A DNA stretch of 64,000 nucleotides from an uncultured Porphyromonadaceae bacterium (lineage in GTDB: Bacteria; Bacteroidota; Bacteroidia; Bacteroidales; Muribaculaceae): contig CAMWTJ010000002.1 in NCBI GenBank assembly GCA_947177185.1, forward strand, positions 47,312 through 111,311, read 5' to 3'. The first letter of the stretch is position 1, and each line of letters begins with the position of its first letter. The position numbers and the translations under genes were made by a program. Shown in pieces: positions 17,945 to 28,200 of this stretch. The notes under the pieces were generated by a model. That model had not been told where the DNA came from. It saw only the letters and a list, made by a program, of their open reading frames with translations, and ran no database searches.

Positions 17945-17952
17945 TATCTTTG
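17945..17952 (+). promoter_or_regulatory. -7 element at the head of the accessory region
   Basis: TATCTTTG fits TAnnTTTG and lies 31 bases before ATG 17984. The -33 region is weak. It is the only clear promoter candidate for the first GTPase genes. Confidence 0.5.
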
Positions 17953-17983
17953 TGAGTTGAAAGCAACCAAATCATTATCAAAT

Positions 17984-19051
17984 ATGATTGACAAACTGAT
18001 AAATATATTTCAACGGACGAAAAAAAGTACCGGTAATTTTGTTGGACAGAGAGCCACAATGAAAGCCTGTATGATGGGGCCGCGCGCCGTCGGGAAAACC
18101 ACCATAATGACTTCGATATTTCATAACACGAGTGAGAGTATCGCCCAAACCAATCTGAAGTTTGTGGCAGATGCAGATACGCTTGCCAGAATGAATACCT
18201 GCCGAAACGAGATTAATAGTATCTTTGAGGAGGGCAAGAGTGTTGTGGATCGACCGTCGGCGGGTATTTCATCTACCAGCTCTGTTAACGTATTCCATTA
18301 TGAATTTGGTCTTAAAGGTAAAGCGACTGCTGTTGACCTTGAAATAAAAGATTTCCCCGGTGAATTTATTAATGGTGGGCTTCATACAGAAGAGGTTGAC
18401 CAATTCATAGCGGAGTCAAACGCTATTCTTATCGCCATTGACACTCCACACTTAATGGAAGAAAGTTCTTTCTTCAACGAAGCGAAGAATATGAGCGGTG
18501 TAATCAGTGAATACTTCAAAAAGAACGTGAATGTTGAGGATGAAAAACTTATCCTGTTCGTGCCGCTAAAATGCGAGAAATACTACTACGAGCATAGAAT
18601 GGCCGAAGTAAATTTGAAAATCAAGGAGGCATACAAAGAACTGATTATTTTTCTGCAAGACAAAGAACAGATTGTTTCTGCAATAACACCGATTCTCACT
18701 ATCGGTGGAATAGAGTTTGATAATTTCTCGCGAAATGAGAAGGGATGTGTCGTTACAAATCCCAATGGATTGCCTGATGAAACCTACTATAAGTTCTACA
18801 AAGTAAATCCGAAACTCAAACCTATGTACTGTGTTCAGCCGCTGTATTACATACTTTCTTATGTAACCGCTCAGTATGCTGACAATCAGAATAAAGGTAA
18901 TGTATTCAAGCGTTTTGTTTCCAATTTGTTCAATCTCTTTTCCAGCGATGTGGATTTGTACGCTGAAATGAAAAAGCTTGGCAAATTCAAATTGACAGAC
19001 AGACAGGGTTATGAAATACTGACTGGGGCAGAACTCATTGATGTGAAATAA
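17984..19051 (+). CDS. P-loop GTPase-like protein, first of a pair
   Basis: This 355-residue protein has a phosphate-binding loop G-P-R-A-V-G-K-T at residues 32-39. A D-F-P-G-E-F at about 115-120 stands in the place of DxxG, and a strand I-D-T-P-H-L-M-E follows it. F-V-P-L-K-C-E-K-Y follows where NKxD would be expected. The next gene repeats these marks (D-V-P-G-E-F, I-D-T-P-Y-L-M-E, V-P-L-K-C-E-K-W), so the two are divergent paralogues. Paired GTPases like this recall the double-GTPase families described in conflict systems, an assignment from memory without a search. ATG 17984 is chosen; TTG 17957 would add nine residues. The stop shares a base with the next start, so both are probably made together. 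Confidence 0.75.
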   Translation: MIDKLINIFQRTKKSTGNFVGQRATMKACMMGPRAVGKTTIMTSIFHNTSESIAQTNLKFVADADTLARMNTCRNEINSIFEEGKSVVDRPSAGISSTSSVNVFHYEFGLKGKATAVDLEIKDFPGEFINGGLHTEEVDQFIAESNAILIAIDTPHLMEESSFFNEAKNMSGVISEYFKKNVNVEDEKLILFVPLKCEKYYYEHRMAEVNLKIKEAYKELIIFLQDKEQIVSAITPILTIGGIEFDNFSRNEKGCVVTNPNGLPDETYYKFYKVNPKLKPMYCVQPLYYILSYVTAQYADNQNKGNVFKRFVSNLFNLFSSDVDLYAEMKKLGKFKLTDRQGYEILTGAELIDVK

Positions 19052-20229
19052 TGGCTGAGGTGAAGGTCATAATGCTCGGTGGCAGAAGAGTCGGGAAATC
19101 GACTATTCTTGCAGGCGTAATGGAAACATTAGGCAACTCCGCAGCTTTGTCCTCTCATTTTATCTGTGAAGATTCAACTGACTATAAAGCCTACAGTAAT
19201 TTCAGCATCAAGAAAAAGTATAGGGCTCTCACCTCTATGTTAGATACCCAAAAGCCCGGAACTATATTTATGACCCGTGGCATGGGTGATTCAAAAATCC
19301 AGAAGTATAATATCTCAATACGGCTTTCGGACAAACCCGGAAGACTGATGGTGGATTTCTATGATGTGCCGGGAGAGTTTACCAATCCACAGAAAGTGGA
19401 GTTTCAAAGCGAGATGCTACCTCTTATCTCCGATTGTGATGTATTCATTGTAGGAATAGACACTCCATATCTGATGGAATGTGCGGAATCGGTCAATAAT
19501 GCCCACAATAGAATCACGGATCTGGAGGTATCGCTCCAAAATATTATAGTCAAAGGCAAGACAGACCTAAAGATGGTAATGCTTGTGCCTCTGAAATGTG
19601 AGAAGTGGTTGGAGTGTGGCGACATCGACAAGGTAATAGAAAAAGTAAAAGAACGATATGGCGTGCTGTTGAAAACCCTCTCTGCTTATCCGTCAATGAT
19701 GGTATCCATATTGCCGATAGCCACAGTAGGCGGTATAAGATACAAGCAGATGTATCCTGCCATGATTGTCAAGAGAGATGGCATTTACACGGGTTATTCA
19801 TGTACCCCGGAAGTTGGCTCCGAGGTCGTTGTCGGGGATGGTGGCAGGTACAAAATACAATCACCTTACTCTGTCGGATATGATCCCGAGGCAAAAGTTG
19901 ATGGAGTCACAATTCCAAATTCATGGTATGAACTAATACCAGGCGTGGGTTATGCACCAAAAAACTGTGAGCAGACCGCCCTGCATATATTGCGCTTCCT
20001 TATTGTAAAAACTATGTTGAAGCAACAGGAGAATGAAAAAGCGTCCGACGGATTCTTCGGATATATAAGAGGCGCCATGAATATCTTTTTAAATTGGTGG
20101 AATGGAATCGATTATGATGCATTTAAGAATCTTGTTGCCGAGTTGCAGAAGGAAGGCAAAATAAAAGATTCCGGCGACGGCATAGAGCTATATCACATCT
20201 GCAATGAATGGAAGGAAGTTGAGTTATGA
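19051..20229 (+). CDS. P-loop GTPase-like protein, second of a pair
   Basis: This 392-residue protein carries G-G-R-R-V-G-K-S at residues 10-17, the DxxG-like D-V-P-G-E-F at about 109-114, and V-P-L-K-C-E-K-W at about 175-182 in the base-recognition position, shared with the preceding gene. The P-loop lies almost at the amino end, with no membrane segment. A late region F-F-G-Y-I-R-G-A-M-N-I-F-L-N-W-W-N resembles an amphipathic, membrane-touching helix. It begins in the previous stop codon (TAATG) and its stop overlaps the next gene (ATGA). It likely forms a hetero-GTPase with its neighbour. Confidence 0.75.
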   Translation: MAEVKVIMLGGRRVGKSTILAGVMETLGNSAALSSHFICEDSTDYKAYSNFSIKKKYRALTSMLDTQKPGTIFMTRGMGDSKIQKYNISIRLSDKPGRLMVDFYDVPGEFTNPQKVEFQSEMLPLISDCDVFIVGIDTPYLMECAESVNNAHNRITDLEVSLQNIIVKGKTDLKMVMLVPLKCEKWLECGDIDKVIEKVKERYGVLLKTLSAYPSMMVSILPIATVGGIRYKQMYPAMIVKRDGIYTGYSCTPEVGSEVVVGDGGRYKIQSPYSVGYDPEAKVDGVTIPNSWYELIPGVGYAPKNCEQTALHILRFLIVKTMLKQQENEKASDGFFGYIRGAMNIFLNWWNGIDYDAFKNLVAELQKEGKIKDSGDGIELYHICNEWKEVEL

Positions 20230-20903
20230 TGACGGTTTACGCTCAATATTCCTTTGGCGGTTACAAGATATTCCGGCTGGCGGAAAATGCAGTTGAAGAA
20301 GTTACAGGACTTAATAGACTTGGTTTACCTCAATCAGGTATTCAACTTTTTTCTCACTATGGTATAAAATTTATCTGTACGTCGGATATTGACGGCAACT
20401 ATATCTTGTTTGTCAACGATATGCCTTGTAAAGAGAAGGACGACATGGGACGGTCAAAGACCTGTTCTATGTTGATTACATCCAAAGACAAAGCCGATGT
20501 GCCTCTCATGCGACGAATAGCAGTAATGATTGCTTTTGAACTTGATGTATTCGAATCTTTCTTCAGCAGTCTGTTTTCCATAAAAGAAACACTTGCGTTC
20601 AATTCTACAGACTTTAAAGCCTTTTTTGATTCTGTATGTATTGATGCCTCAATGTTAAGTGACAGACTGCGTAGCACAATTGCAATAAAAAGCAACCCCA
20701 TTATCATTTATACTACGTCAGATGCAAAGACAGCTTTAGAGCCACTTTATAACCGATTCGAGAAGAAGAATCTTAGAAAAGGATTTCTTCTGAAATGGGA
20801 TGAAAATACCCGAAATATCAAAGATAATTCGATAGAACGAATTGGTTTCATGCCTCTCATAAAAAAGATAATAAACAAAATAGTGACTATATGGAAAAAC
20901 TAA
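20226..20903 (+). CDS. Unrecognised protein coupled to the GTPase pair
   Basis: This 225-residue protein is not recognised. It begins with a beta-rich stretch (Y-A-Q-Y-S-F-G-G-Y-K-I-F) that could be a small sensor or adaptor fold, followed by a mainly helical region and a basic, Ile-rich tail ending in K-K-I-I-N-K-I-V-T-I-W-K-N that may be amphipathic. Overlaps of 4 bases with the second GTPase and 13 bases with the peptidase gene show it is part of the same transcription unit. An adaptor between GTPases and partner is a plausible role, inferred from position only. Confidence 0.6.
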   Translation: MMTVYAQYSFGGYKIFRLAENAVEEVTGLNRLGLPQSGIQLFSHYGIKFICTSDIDGNYILFVNDMPCKEKDDMGRSKTCSMLITSKDKADVPLMRRIAVMIAFELDVFESFFSSLFSIKETLAFNSTDFKAFFDSVCIDASMLSDRLRSTIAIKSNPIIIYTTSDAKTALEPLYNRFEKKNLRKGFLLKWDENTRNIKDNSIERIGFMPLIKKIINKIVTIWKN

Positions 20904-21775
20904 TAGGACTCCAATCCTCCGAATATGAACATTCGGATGATAAAAAAGCTCTTGACAGACTCAAGAGCAATGTTGCGTTTCGGAAAATCATGGCGGAAGT
21001 TATACGTCAGGGTGTCGAGCGCATTTATCGAATTCAATACACTGGAAGTTGTCTTAAAGTTGACAAAGATGACTACCCTGGTATTTACAAAGTTTTAGGC
21101 AATGCTGTTGATACGCTTGGCGTAGAAGGGAAACTTGTTCCCGATCTATATCTTCAGTATGACTATATGATTAATGCATTTACAACTGGTGAACATCAGC
21201 CCTTACTCGTACTCAATTCTGGTACACTCGACTTACTTGAAGAGGATGAGCAGACTTTTATCATAGGACACGAACTTGGACATATTCTGAGCCATCATGT
21301 GCTTTACCATATGATAGTCAATAGTCTTACAGGATTTATTGACCTCGGTGCGCTTATTAATGCTGCGATAGAACTGCCTCTTTTCTATTGGTCGCGAATG
21401 TCAGAATTGACGGCAGACCGTGCCGGTCTTCTTGCTTGTCAGGATGTGACGGCTTGTATTCGCGCTATGATCAAGATGGCAGGGCTACCACAATCGCAAT
21501 ACAAGCATATCAACACTCAGGCATTTATTGATCAGGCGCATGAATTCAACACAAAGAATACGGGGTTCCTTGATGAATCGTTTAAGTTCATTGCCATTGC
21601 CAATTCCACACATCCTTGGCTTGTGCTCAGAGCGGCTGAGTTGCTTAAATGGGTTGAGTCAGGCGAGTATGATGCACTACTCAAAAAGCACCGTGCAATA
21701 GAATGTCCCCACTGCGGAAACGATATTGCCGCCGGCGACAATCCTTGTCCAATATGTGGAAGCTTAATACGATAA
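20891..21775 (+). CDS. M48-type zinc metallopeptidase with C-terminal zinc ribbon
   Basis: This 294-residue protein contains H-E-L-G-H at 127-131 and E-L-T-A-D-R with the third ligand Glu172, the M48 arrangement. The hydrophobic helices between them (M-I-V-N-S-L-T-G-F-I-D-L-G and the I-E-L-P-L-F-Y-W segment) are short and may only brush the membrane. The last 20 residues contain C-P-H-C and C-P-I-C, a zinc ribbon. It lacks a signal peptide, so it is probably cytoplasmic or peripheral. It is the last member of the first tight gene group. It could process one of the local proteins. Confidence 0.85.
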   Translation: MEKLIGLQSSEYEHSDDKKALDRLKSNVAFRKIMAEVIRQGVERIYRIQYTGSCLKVDKDDYPGIYKVLGNAVDTLGVEGKLVPDLYLQYDYMINAFTTGEHQPLLVLNSGTLDLLEEDEQTFIIGHELGHILSHHVLYHMIVNSLTGFIDLGALINAAIELPLFYWSRMSELTADRAGLLACQDVTACIRAMIKMAGLPQSQYKHINTQAFIDQAHEFNTKNTGFLDESFKFIAIANSTHPWLVLRAAELLKWVESGEYDALLKKHRAIECPHCGNDIAAGDNPCPICGSLIR

Positions 21776-21928
21776 CAATATGCGGACAGTAATGATGGCT
21801 ATAGAACAGCGCCGACGTGTATCAGTCAGACTAATCGCAATAAACTGACGCAAAAACAGATGCTCGCCGTGTGAAACCTTTAGATTGTGCAAAACATGCT
21901 TCGAAAATTTCTTTTATGATTCAGACAG

Positions 21929-22198
21929 ATGGGATGCCGATTGCGAGTGGCAATGCAAAGCATGTTGCCGGATGTAGAAATGACAGGATATCTTGATGGA
22001 TTAGAAATATTTAAAGATTTAGAAGATTCGTTGCTAATTTATTTGTTTATGTCAAAAATTAACGTTAATTTTGCAAATGACTATTTTGTCGCCGTCTCAA
22101 ATCGGGAGGATCTTATGATAGGCGTTGTCGGAGTAGAAGATATTTTCGATGATGCCTGTGATTTGTTTTTTCTATTTGATCGGAATTGTTGGAAGTAA
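21929..22198 (+). other. Doubtful ORF in a 429-base gap
   Basis: Between the peptidase stop (21775) and 22205 no secure gene is seen. One 89-codon frame runs here, with a hydrophobic centre and an acidic end, but a near-perfect promoter lies inside it at 22042-22073 and the frame has no recognisable family. It may be chance, or only its last part after the promoter may be translated. The first 150 bases of the gap show nothing. Confidence 0.2.
22042..22073 (+). promoter_or_regulatory. Consensus Bacteroidota promoter
   Basis: TTTG at 22042-22045 and TAATTTTG at 22066-22073 are separated by 20 bases, a textbook match to the -33/-7 pair. It would drive the lipoprotein, dynamin-like and collagen-like genes, with a leader of about 120-280 bases. 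Confidence 0.75.
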
Positions 22199-22204
22199 GG
22201 CATA

Positions 22205-22366
22205 ATGACGGCAATGGTTCCCGAGCATCTTGTGAAGCGTGTGCCGGAATCCGTCAAACGGATTTCCAGGCATATCAATCCGAGAAACAAAGCGGCATTG
22301 GCCTTAGCGTCAAAGCTTTTCATTATCGAGATGTCCATTTCGAACTTAAATATAGACCAATCATGA
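22205..22366 (+). CDS. Possible 53-residue protein coupled to the lipoprotein
   Basis: This short frame starts at ATG 22205 after a strong promoter and ends in TGA overlapping the ATG of the lipoprotein (ATGA), the same coupling seen elsewhere in the region. The predicted product is basic in its first half (V-K-R-V-P-E-S-V-K-R-I) and hydrophobic-helical in the second. It is too short for a family call. It may be a real leader peptide gene or a chance frame. Confidence 0.35.
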   Translation: MTAMVPEHLVKRVPESVKRISRHINPRNKAALALASKLFIIEMSISNLNIDQS

Positions 22367-22755
22367 ATCGGCACAGGCGATTTGTCAACTTACTCAGCAT
22401 ACCCGTGCTCGTGCTCGTCGCACAGGTGCCGCTAACATCATGCGGAGGCGGCGGTGCCAAAGCTGTCAAAAGTTTGCAAAAGGTAGTTTCGAAAAGCGGC
22501 AAGGCTGCAAGCAAAGGTGCTAAAGGTATCGGCAAAGCTGCCAAATATAGCGATGACGTAGTCCGCGCTGTAGGCAAGCACAATGAGTCCTCCTCATCCA
22601 CTACGGCAACTTTAAAAACCGTAACAATCACTTGCTCTTCATGCGCTGGTTACGGCCAAGTAAACTTTGTCGATGAATACGGTAACTATGCCTATACCGG
22701 TACCTGCCCCGACTGCGAAGGAGAAGGAACAATCACTAAATACGAATACAAATAA
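22363..22755 (+). CDS. Small lipoprotein with DnaJ-like Cys-pair motifs
   Basis: This 130-residue protein has a lipoprotein signal with hydrophobic core and lipobox T-S-C at about residue 27, followed by Gly-rich residues. Residues 30-75 are a Lys/Ala/Gly-rich stretch like a flexible or helical linker. Residues of about 88-125 carry C-S-S-C-A-G-Y-G and C-P-D-C-E-G-E-G, the CxxCxGxG type repeat of the DnaJ zinc-binding domain. Such a domain on an exported lipoprotein is unusual, and could bind metal or unfolded protein in the periplasm. ATG 22363 is chosen because it gives the signal peptide. Confidence 0.75.
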   Translation: MNRHRRFVNLLSIPVLVLVAQVPLTSCGGGGAKAVKSLQKVVSKSGKAASKGAKGIGKAAKYSDDVVRAVGKHNESSSSTTATLKTVTITCSSCAGYGQVNFVDEYGNYAYTGTCPDCEGEGTITKYEYK

Positions 22756-22766
22756 AGCACAACAAT

Positions 22767-25199
22767 ATGTCTAATCTTTCCAAATTAACCTCTCAAATTG
22801 TAGCAGCTAGAGATTCAAAAAGGAACTCGTTTATTCAAATGAGGGATTCTCTTGCAGAAATGTCCTCAACTATTGAATTTATTAATTCATTGACGAATAA
22901 TCGTTTATGGAGTGATATTATTGATTCTAATAAATTAAAGGGCATTTGGATAGACATTTTAGATAAGAGTGAGAAACTCCGGAAAGTATTATGTCCATTT
23001 ATTTCGGACGATGGAACTTTTGCACTTGCCTTTCAGCGCGCCAACCGCGATTATGTAAATATTGGTGCTGTTGGCATTACTCGTGAAGGAAAGAGTAAAT
23101 ATATTGACCAAACCACTGAGTTGGGAGAATGGCTTTTGCCAAGGCGTGACGACCAGGAGCCATGTACGACCGCTCCAGTAAACGTAATAAACGGCTCATC
23201 TAAAGAACTTGATGGTTATCCAAGCAAAAGTAAATTTGTTAGAGTAACCCACTTTACGATTTCTGAATTCATTAATCTACTTCGGTCCTATATTGTGGAA
23301 TTAGGTGGAACTCCAGATATGATTCCGTCTGATATTTCCACAAGAGAGAATCTGCTTAATTGGCTTTCATCTAACAAGGATAAGATAAATCGTGAACTTT
23401 CAGCAAATCTCGCAGATTCCTATCTTTCTAAGAAAAACAGTTTTATAGAGGGATACTTTGCTCATGCTGGGGATTATGTCAAATATCTAGTTGAAGATAC
23501 AAAGAAAGAAGCCTCATGGACGGATTACACTATTGAAGAAGTCAATGCTGGTAAAGAAAAAGCTAAGGCATATTATTCTTCAGTTTGCTATTATGAATAT
23601 CCAAATGCTCCTCTTCAGTCCAAAACGTATCGTAGTTATGCCACAAAGAAGGCTGATATATACACGGAATTCAAAGTGGCAAAAGAGGAAGTAAAGGGTA
23701 TTCAATTTCTGGACACCCCAGGTATTGGGGAACAAAAAATTGGTCTTGAAAGGTCCTTGTCAGAAAATGTTGCGATGAATCTTGATGTGATATTAGTCGT
23801 GAAATCAGTCCGCGATGAAAAGAATAGTCAAGAAACTAATCGCAATACGTTAATCACCCTTTTGAGAAGAAAACTTAATGGCAAATCTCATGGTAAGGAC
23901 AGTATCTATTTCCTTCTGAACATGTGGCCCGACGTTTCCTATCAAAACGGATTGGATGAACTTTCGAAGTTAAAATCAGTATTAGAAGATGAACATTCTG
24001 TTAATAAAATTGTCCTTAATGATTCGCAGTATAGGATGATTAATGTCAAGGCCAACTATGAGGTTTTGTCAGATAATAGGACGGATAGAGATAACCCATT
24101 AGGAAAATATCTCTATCATATCCTAAACTCGTTGATACCAAATATCAGGAATATAGATTCAGAATATTTTAGTGCAGCAGAACTGGAATATTCTAAAATT
24201 ATGGATGAATATGAAGCCCTCTTGCAGATGGTTAGAAAGCTATCTCATTTACTTCCATCCTCAGATATTTCTGATAGAGTAGACAAACTCCTTAAAATTC
24301 TCCATGATGGTCTTGACGAGATTATTGAGGGGGATAATGCTATAGATGGTGGCATCTCTTACACGATTAAGAAATTTTGTGATCAACCAACAGGTATTGT
24401 GTTTAGCAAATTCTTAGGCGTTAACAACGCAAAAGGAGTTTCGAATATTGATGCCTTTAATCAAGTGAAAGAATTTTGTGAAGCCCACAAAAGTGCATTA
24501 TTAACTCGATATAAAAAGTTCGCATATAAAGGATACATGGATTTCCAGTCTTATGCGTTAATGAAAATTGAATTGTGTAATGCAATAGAAGATGAAATAT
24601 ACAACTGCATTGACACAAAACGAGCTGATAATGATCTTCGCGAAATCAAACGAAAACTTGCTCAAGTTTTCATTCAAAAAGGAAAGCTCGGCTTCGTAAA
24701 TAAAGATGCTTCATCATGGTGGTTATCAATGGCAAATTATCTTCAACAAGAAAATGCACTCCCGGCTCTTGTTGATATATTTAGCAGCATTGCCACTTTT
24801 TCAATTGACTACAGAAAGGCTCTTGAAGGCAAACTGGATGAGATTATGCTCGTTTGCAAGCATAAGGATAATTTCGGGAATCCTGCATTTTATAATTTCC
24901 AGACCTACGACAACGCCCTCATAGCCATTACACATAGTTTGCTACATATCGAAGAAGCTGTGCAAGGTGAAACGGAAGAGAATGTGGTGAAGAAAACTAT
25001 CGAGGCTTTAGTCAGCACGTTTGATGTTAAATTGTCTGATTTGATTAGGTCTGTATCGCTACCTGATCCCGCCATGAAAACATCAACACGAAGTGCGATG
25101 GAGAAGTTCTATAAAAAGCATGCAAATGAGATTTTCACAGATGATGAAGAAACTCAGAAGCTTGCTCTTATATCCTCTTGGAATAGTTTATTGAAATAA
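22767..25199 (+). CDS. Dynamin-like large GTPase
   Basis: This 810-residue protein has G-I-T-R-E-G-K-S at 103-110 as P-loop, a Thr-containing switch T-T-A-P-V-N-V at about 134-140, D-T-P-G-I-G at 316-321 and N-M-W-P-D at 385-389 as the base-recognition motif. The rest is helical, fitting the stalk of bacterial dynamin-like or related large GTPases. The unusually long insert between the switch and the DTPG motif (about 175 residues) is rich in charged helices. It has no signal peptide or obvious membrane helix. It is followed four bases later by the collagen-like membrane protein gene, whose product it may act on. Confidence 0.75.
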   Translation: MSNLSKLTSQIVAARDSKRNSFIQMRDSLAEMSSTIEFINSLTNNRLWSDIIDSNKLKGIWIDILDKSEKLRKVLCPFISDDGTFALAFQRANRDYVNIGAVGITREGKSKYIDQTTELGEWLLPRRDDQEPCTTAPVNVINGSSKELDGYPSKSKFVRVTHFTISEFINLLRSYIVELGGTPDMIPSDISTRENLLNWLSSNKDKINRELSANLADSYLSKKNSFIEGYFAHAGDYVKYLVEDTKKEASWTDYTIEEVNAGKEKAKAYYSSVCYYEYPNAPLQSKTYRSYATKKADIYTEFKVAKEEVKGIQFLDTPGIGEQKIGLERSLSENVAMNLDVILVVKSVRDEKNSQETNRNTLITLLRRKLNGKSHGKDSIYFLLNMWPDVSYQNGLDELSKLKSVLEDEHSVNKIVLNDSQYRMINVKANYEVLSDNRTDRDNPLGKYLYHILNSLIPNIRNIDSEYFSAAELEYSKIMDEYEALLQMVRKLSHLLPSSDISDRVDKLLKILHDGLDEIIEGDNAIDGGISYTIKKFCDQPTGIVFSKFLGVNNAKGVSNIDAFNQVKEFCEAHKSALLTRYKKFAYKGYMDFQSYALMKIELCNAIEDEIYNCIDTKRADNDLREIKRKLAQVFIQKGKLGFVNKDASSWWLSMANYLQQENALPALVDIFSSIATFSIDYRKALEGKLDEIMLVCKHKDNFGNPAFYNFQTYDNALIAITHSLLHIEEAVQGETEENVVKKTIEALVSTFDVKLSDLIRSVSLPDPAMKTSTRSAMEKFYKKHANEIFTDDEETQKLALISSWNSLLK

Positions 25200-25203
25200 A
25201 ATT

Positions 25204-28200
25204 ATGGCACAATTTCCCCCTATTGAGAATCATTGCTATAAAAATGGAGATGTAACTTATAAAGTTACATCTGTAGAAGGCAATAATATCAACTGTGTCG
25301 TAGTCGACCAAAATGGAAATCCTATTGGCAGCCCCCAAATAATTAAGCGAAAAAATTGGGAGAAAGGTGACTATATTGATATGTCTGGGAATTCTCCCAG
25401 TCAAGACAATGCCTCAAGACATGCAAATGCATCTATGTTCTCCTTCTCATACGAGCCTGATACTGGGGAGATTGTTGTCACTTATCCTGACGGGATTAGG
25501 ACAGAACGCCTTAAAGGGCTAAAGGGTAAGGATGGCGCATCCGTTTTTGAAGAATGGTGTCGGCGCAAGGGGATTATGAATCCCACTCAGGCTGATTGGG
25601 AGAATTTTATGCGTTCTCTTCGGCAAGTTGTCAACGGACAAGATGCTCCGTCTCCTTATGAAGAATGGCTTGGCAGGCAAAATAAGGATGCCTCCCCAGA
25701 AGAGAAAAGTTATACTGCTTTTATTCGTTCCATAACTGGCGAAAAAGGCAAGGATGGTTACGAAGGTCGTGATGGCAAAGATGGACTTTCTGCATTTGAA
25801 GTATGGAAGTCAATACAGCCTAACGGGGACTCTCTTACTGAGAAAGATTTTTTCGATTTTCTTAAAGGAGATACAGGCAAAAATGGCCATGAAGGTGTTG
25901 ACGGAAAAAATGGAGACACTTGGAAGCCTTATCTATCTGAAGATGGAATTCTCTATTTTGAAAATACAACAACTGGAGAACGTACCAAGCCCGTAAATTT
26001 AAAAGGACTTCAAGGTCCCAGTGCGGATAAAGGAGAAAATGGTGACACATGGGAACCATATTTCCCAGACGATGGAAAACATCAACTATACTTTAAGAAT
26101 AATAGAGGTGAAGTTTTAGGACCTTTTGATGTTTTAGGCGCGACCGGGGCAGAGGGCAAACAAGGACCACGAGGGGAATCGGCATATCAAATTTGGCTTA
26201 ATGAAGGTCATAAGGGTGACTTTCATGATTTCTTATTGTGGATAGCTGAGCAAGCACAAAAAGGTGAAGACGGTGAAGATGGCGATACATTCAGACCTCA
26301 TGTTGAAAAAGGACACCTTTTCTTCATTTCCACCAAGACGGGTGAACGTATAGATGGCGGTTGCGTTGTCGGTCCGAAAGGAGAAACAGGAGAAACCGGC
26401 TTGAGCGGTCATAACATAACTCACAAGTACGGCTATAAGGAGATTTACGATTGGACTTGTCCCGTGCAGGAAATCAATCCGCATCTTCTCTCCTCTTCAG
26501 ATGACCTAGCCTCTGGCGGTTCTGCAGAAGAACACATGCGCGAGACCCTAAATCGTATAAATAATATTCGTAAGCAGGGCGAGAAAAAAGAAAATAGAGG
26601 AGGGAAACTTCAGGAATTCTTTTGGTGGTGCTCAGGAGCAGATACGCGTTTGCTGAGAATGTGTCCAGCCGAACATTCAAAATATATGGGTATTGGAACT
26701 GTTATTTTCTTTACAGCTCTTATGGCCATGTTCTCTAGCTATATTGCCATTTCTTTTGTGTTTGGCCAAGAAGGGAATACTTGGATTGGATGTGTTGCGT
26801 TTGCAATAGCTTGGGGCGCGATGATATTTTGTCTTGATAGATTCATTACGAACACCATGTACTCGGATGGGAAAGTTACCATTTCATGGTTGGAATTACG
26901 TTCCGCGTTACCCCGCATTCTAATATCTATCTTTCTGGGCATTGTTATTTCTGCCCCTTTAGAATTAAAAATATTTGAAAAAGAGATAAATGCTCAGATT
27001 TTATTAGAAAAAGAAAGATTTGTAAATAATAATGTCAAGTCAACGGAAGAAGAAATAAATAGACTTTCTGAAATTAACGATTCTATAAGAGTTAAAATTG
27101 ATGAAAGAAAAGACAATCTAAGTAACAATATTACCGTTGAATCTCGTTTGGACAAAGAAAACGAAAGATTTGCAAAAGAAGAGAATCAGATAAATAAGCG
27201 ATACACTTATCCTAGGATGCCTGGTACTACAAGAGAGAAGGATCCCGATGGATGGTTAGCATATGACGAAAGATGTAGAGAAATTGACAACAAAAGGAGC
27301 AGAGATTTAGCTAAAGCCCAAATGCGTCACGATAGCATTTGTAATTTTCTTAACTCACAATCGAATGAGAATATTTCTACTGCTGGTTTTGAAAATCTAC
27401 TATCTTCAAATGACCGCACGATTCAACATAATAGACAGCTATTGACAAACAAAAGAGATTCTCTGTCAAGAGTGTTTGATCGTTCTGATGGTTTAGGCAG
27501 AAGGCTTGCTGCTTTACATGCCATTGCCTATCAAGAAGACAAAGAAGAGGGATATAAACCTTGGCCGTGGGTTAAAGATTGGTGGGGGATTGTCGCCTTA
27601 GGTATATTCATTCTGCTTGTCATTGTTTCTTCTCCATTCTTAAAGAATGTAGTTAAAGGAGATGAAGACGAAGATGGTAATTTCGCAAAAATACACAACC
27701 CAAGATTAAAGGGTATGGCTGTATTGTATCCTTGGTTTGCTGTTACGGCTTTGATATGCGGATATTTTGCCAATACCCTATTCAATGCTCTTCCGTATTA
27801 TATATTTACGGCTGTTGGCATGATTATGATGCTATTTATTCTTATTGACGTTTCCCCTGTATTCTATAAAATGATGCTTGCGGATGGTCAATATGAGCAA
27901 TATCTTCATAAAGAGAAATCCATAACACAAGACTTGGTACGTTTGAATTTTGCCAAATCAATAGCGAAGGTTAATGAAAGTGAGATTGGCCGGCTTGCAC
28001 CGCTAATCTTTAGCAGACCATTTAAGAAGATTAAGAAAATCCTTTCCAAAGCTGATAACGTCCAAAAAGAAGAATTGGGATGGATTGTTAGAGATAGGAA
28101 TGGTGATATTATAGAAACTGCCTATGAATCTATAAGAATCGAGAATAGAAACGTATTTGATACAGTCCTTGGCATGAAGAAGGCTATTATTGAGGCTTCG

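Noticed and set aside
22081..22374. A 97-codon minus-strand frame
   Set aside because: It runs against a strong plus-strand promoter and a coupled gene start and has no family match.
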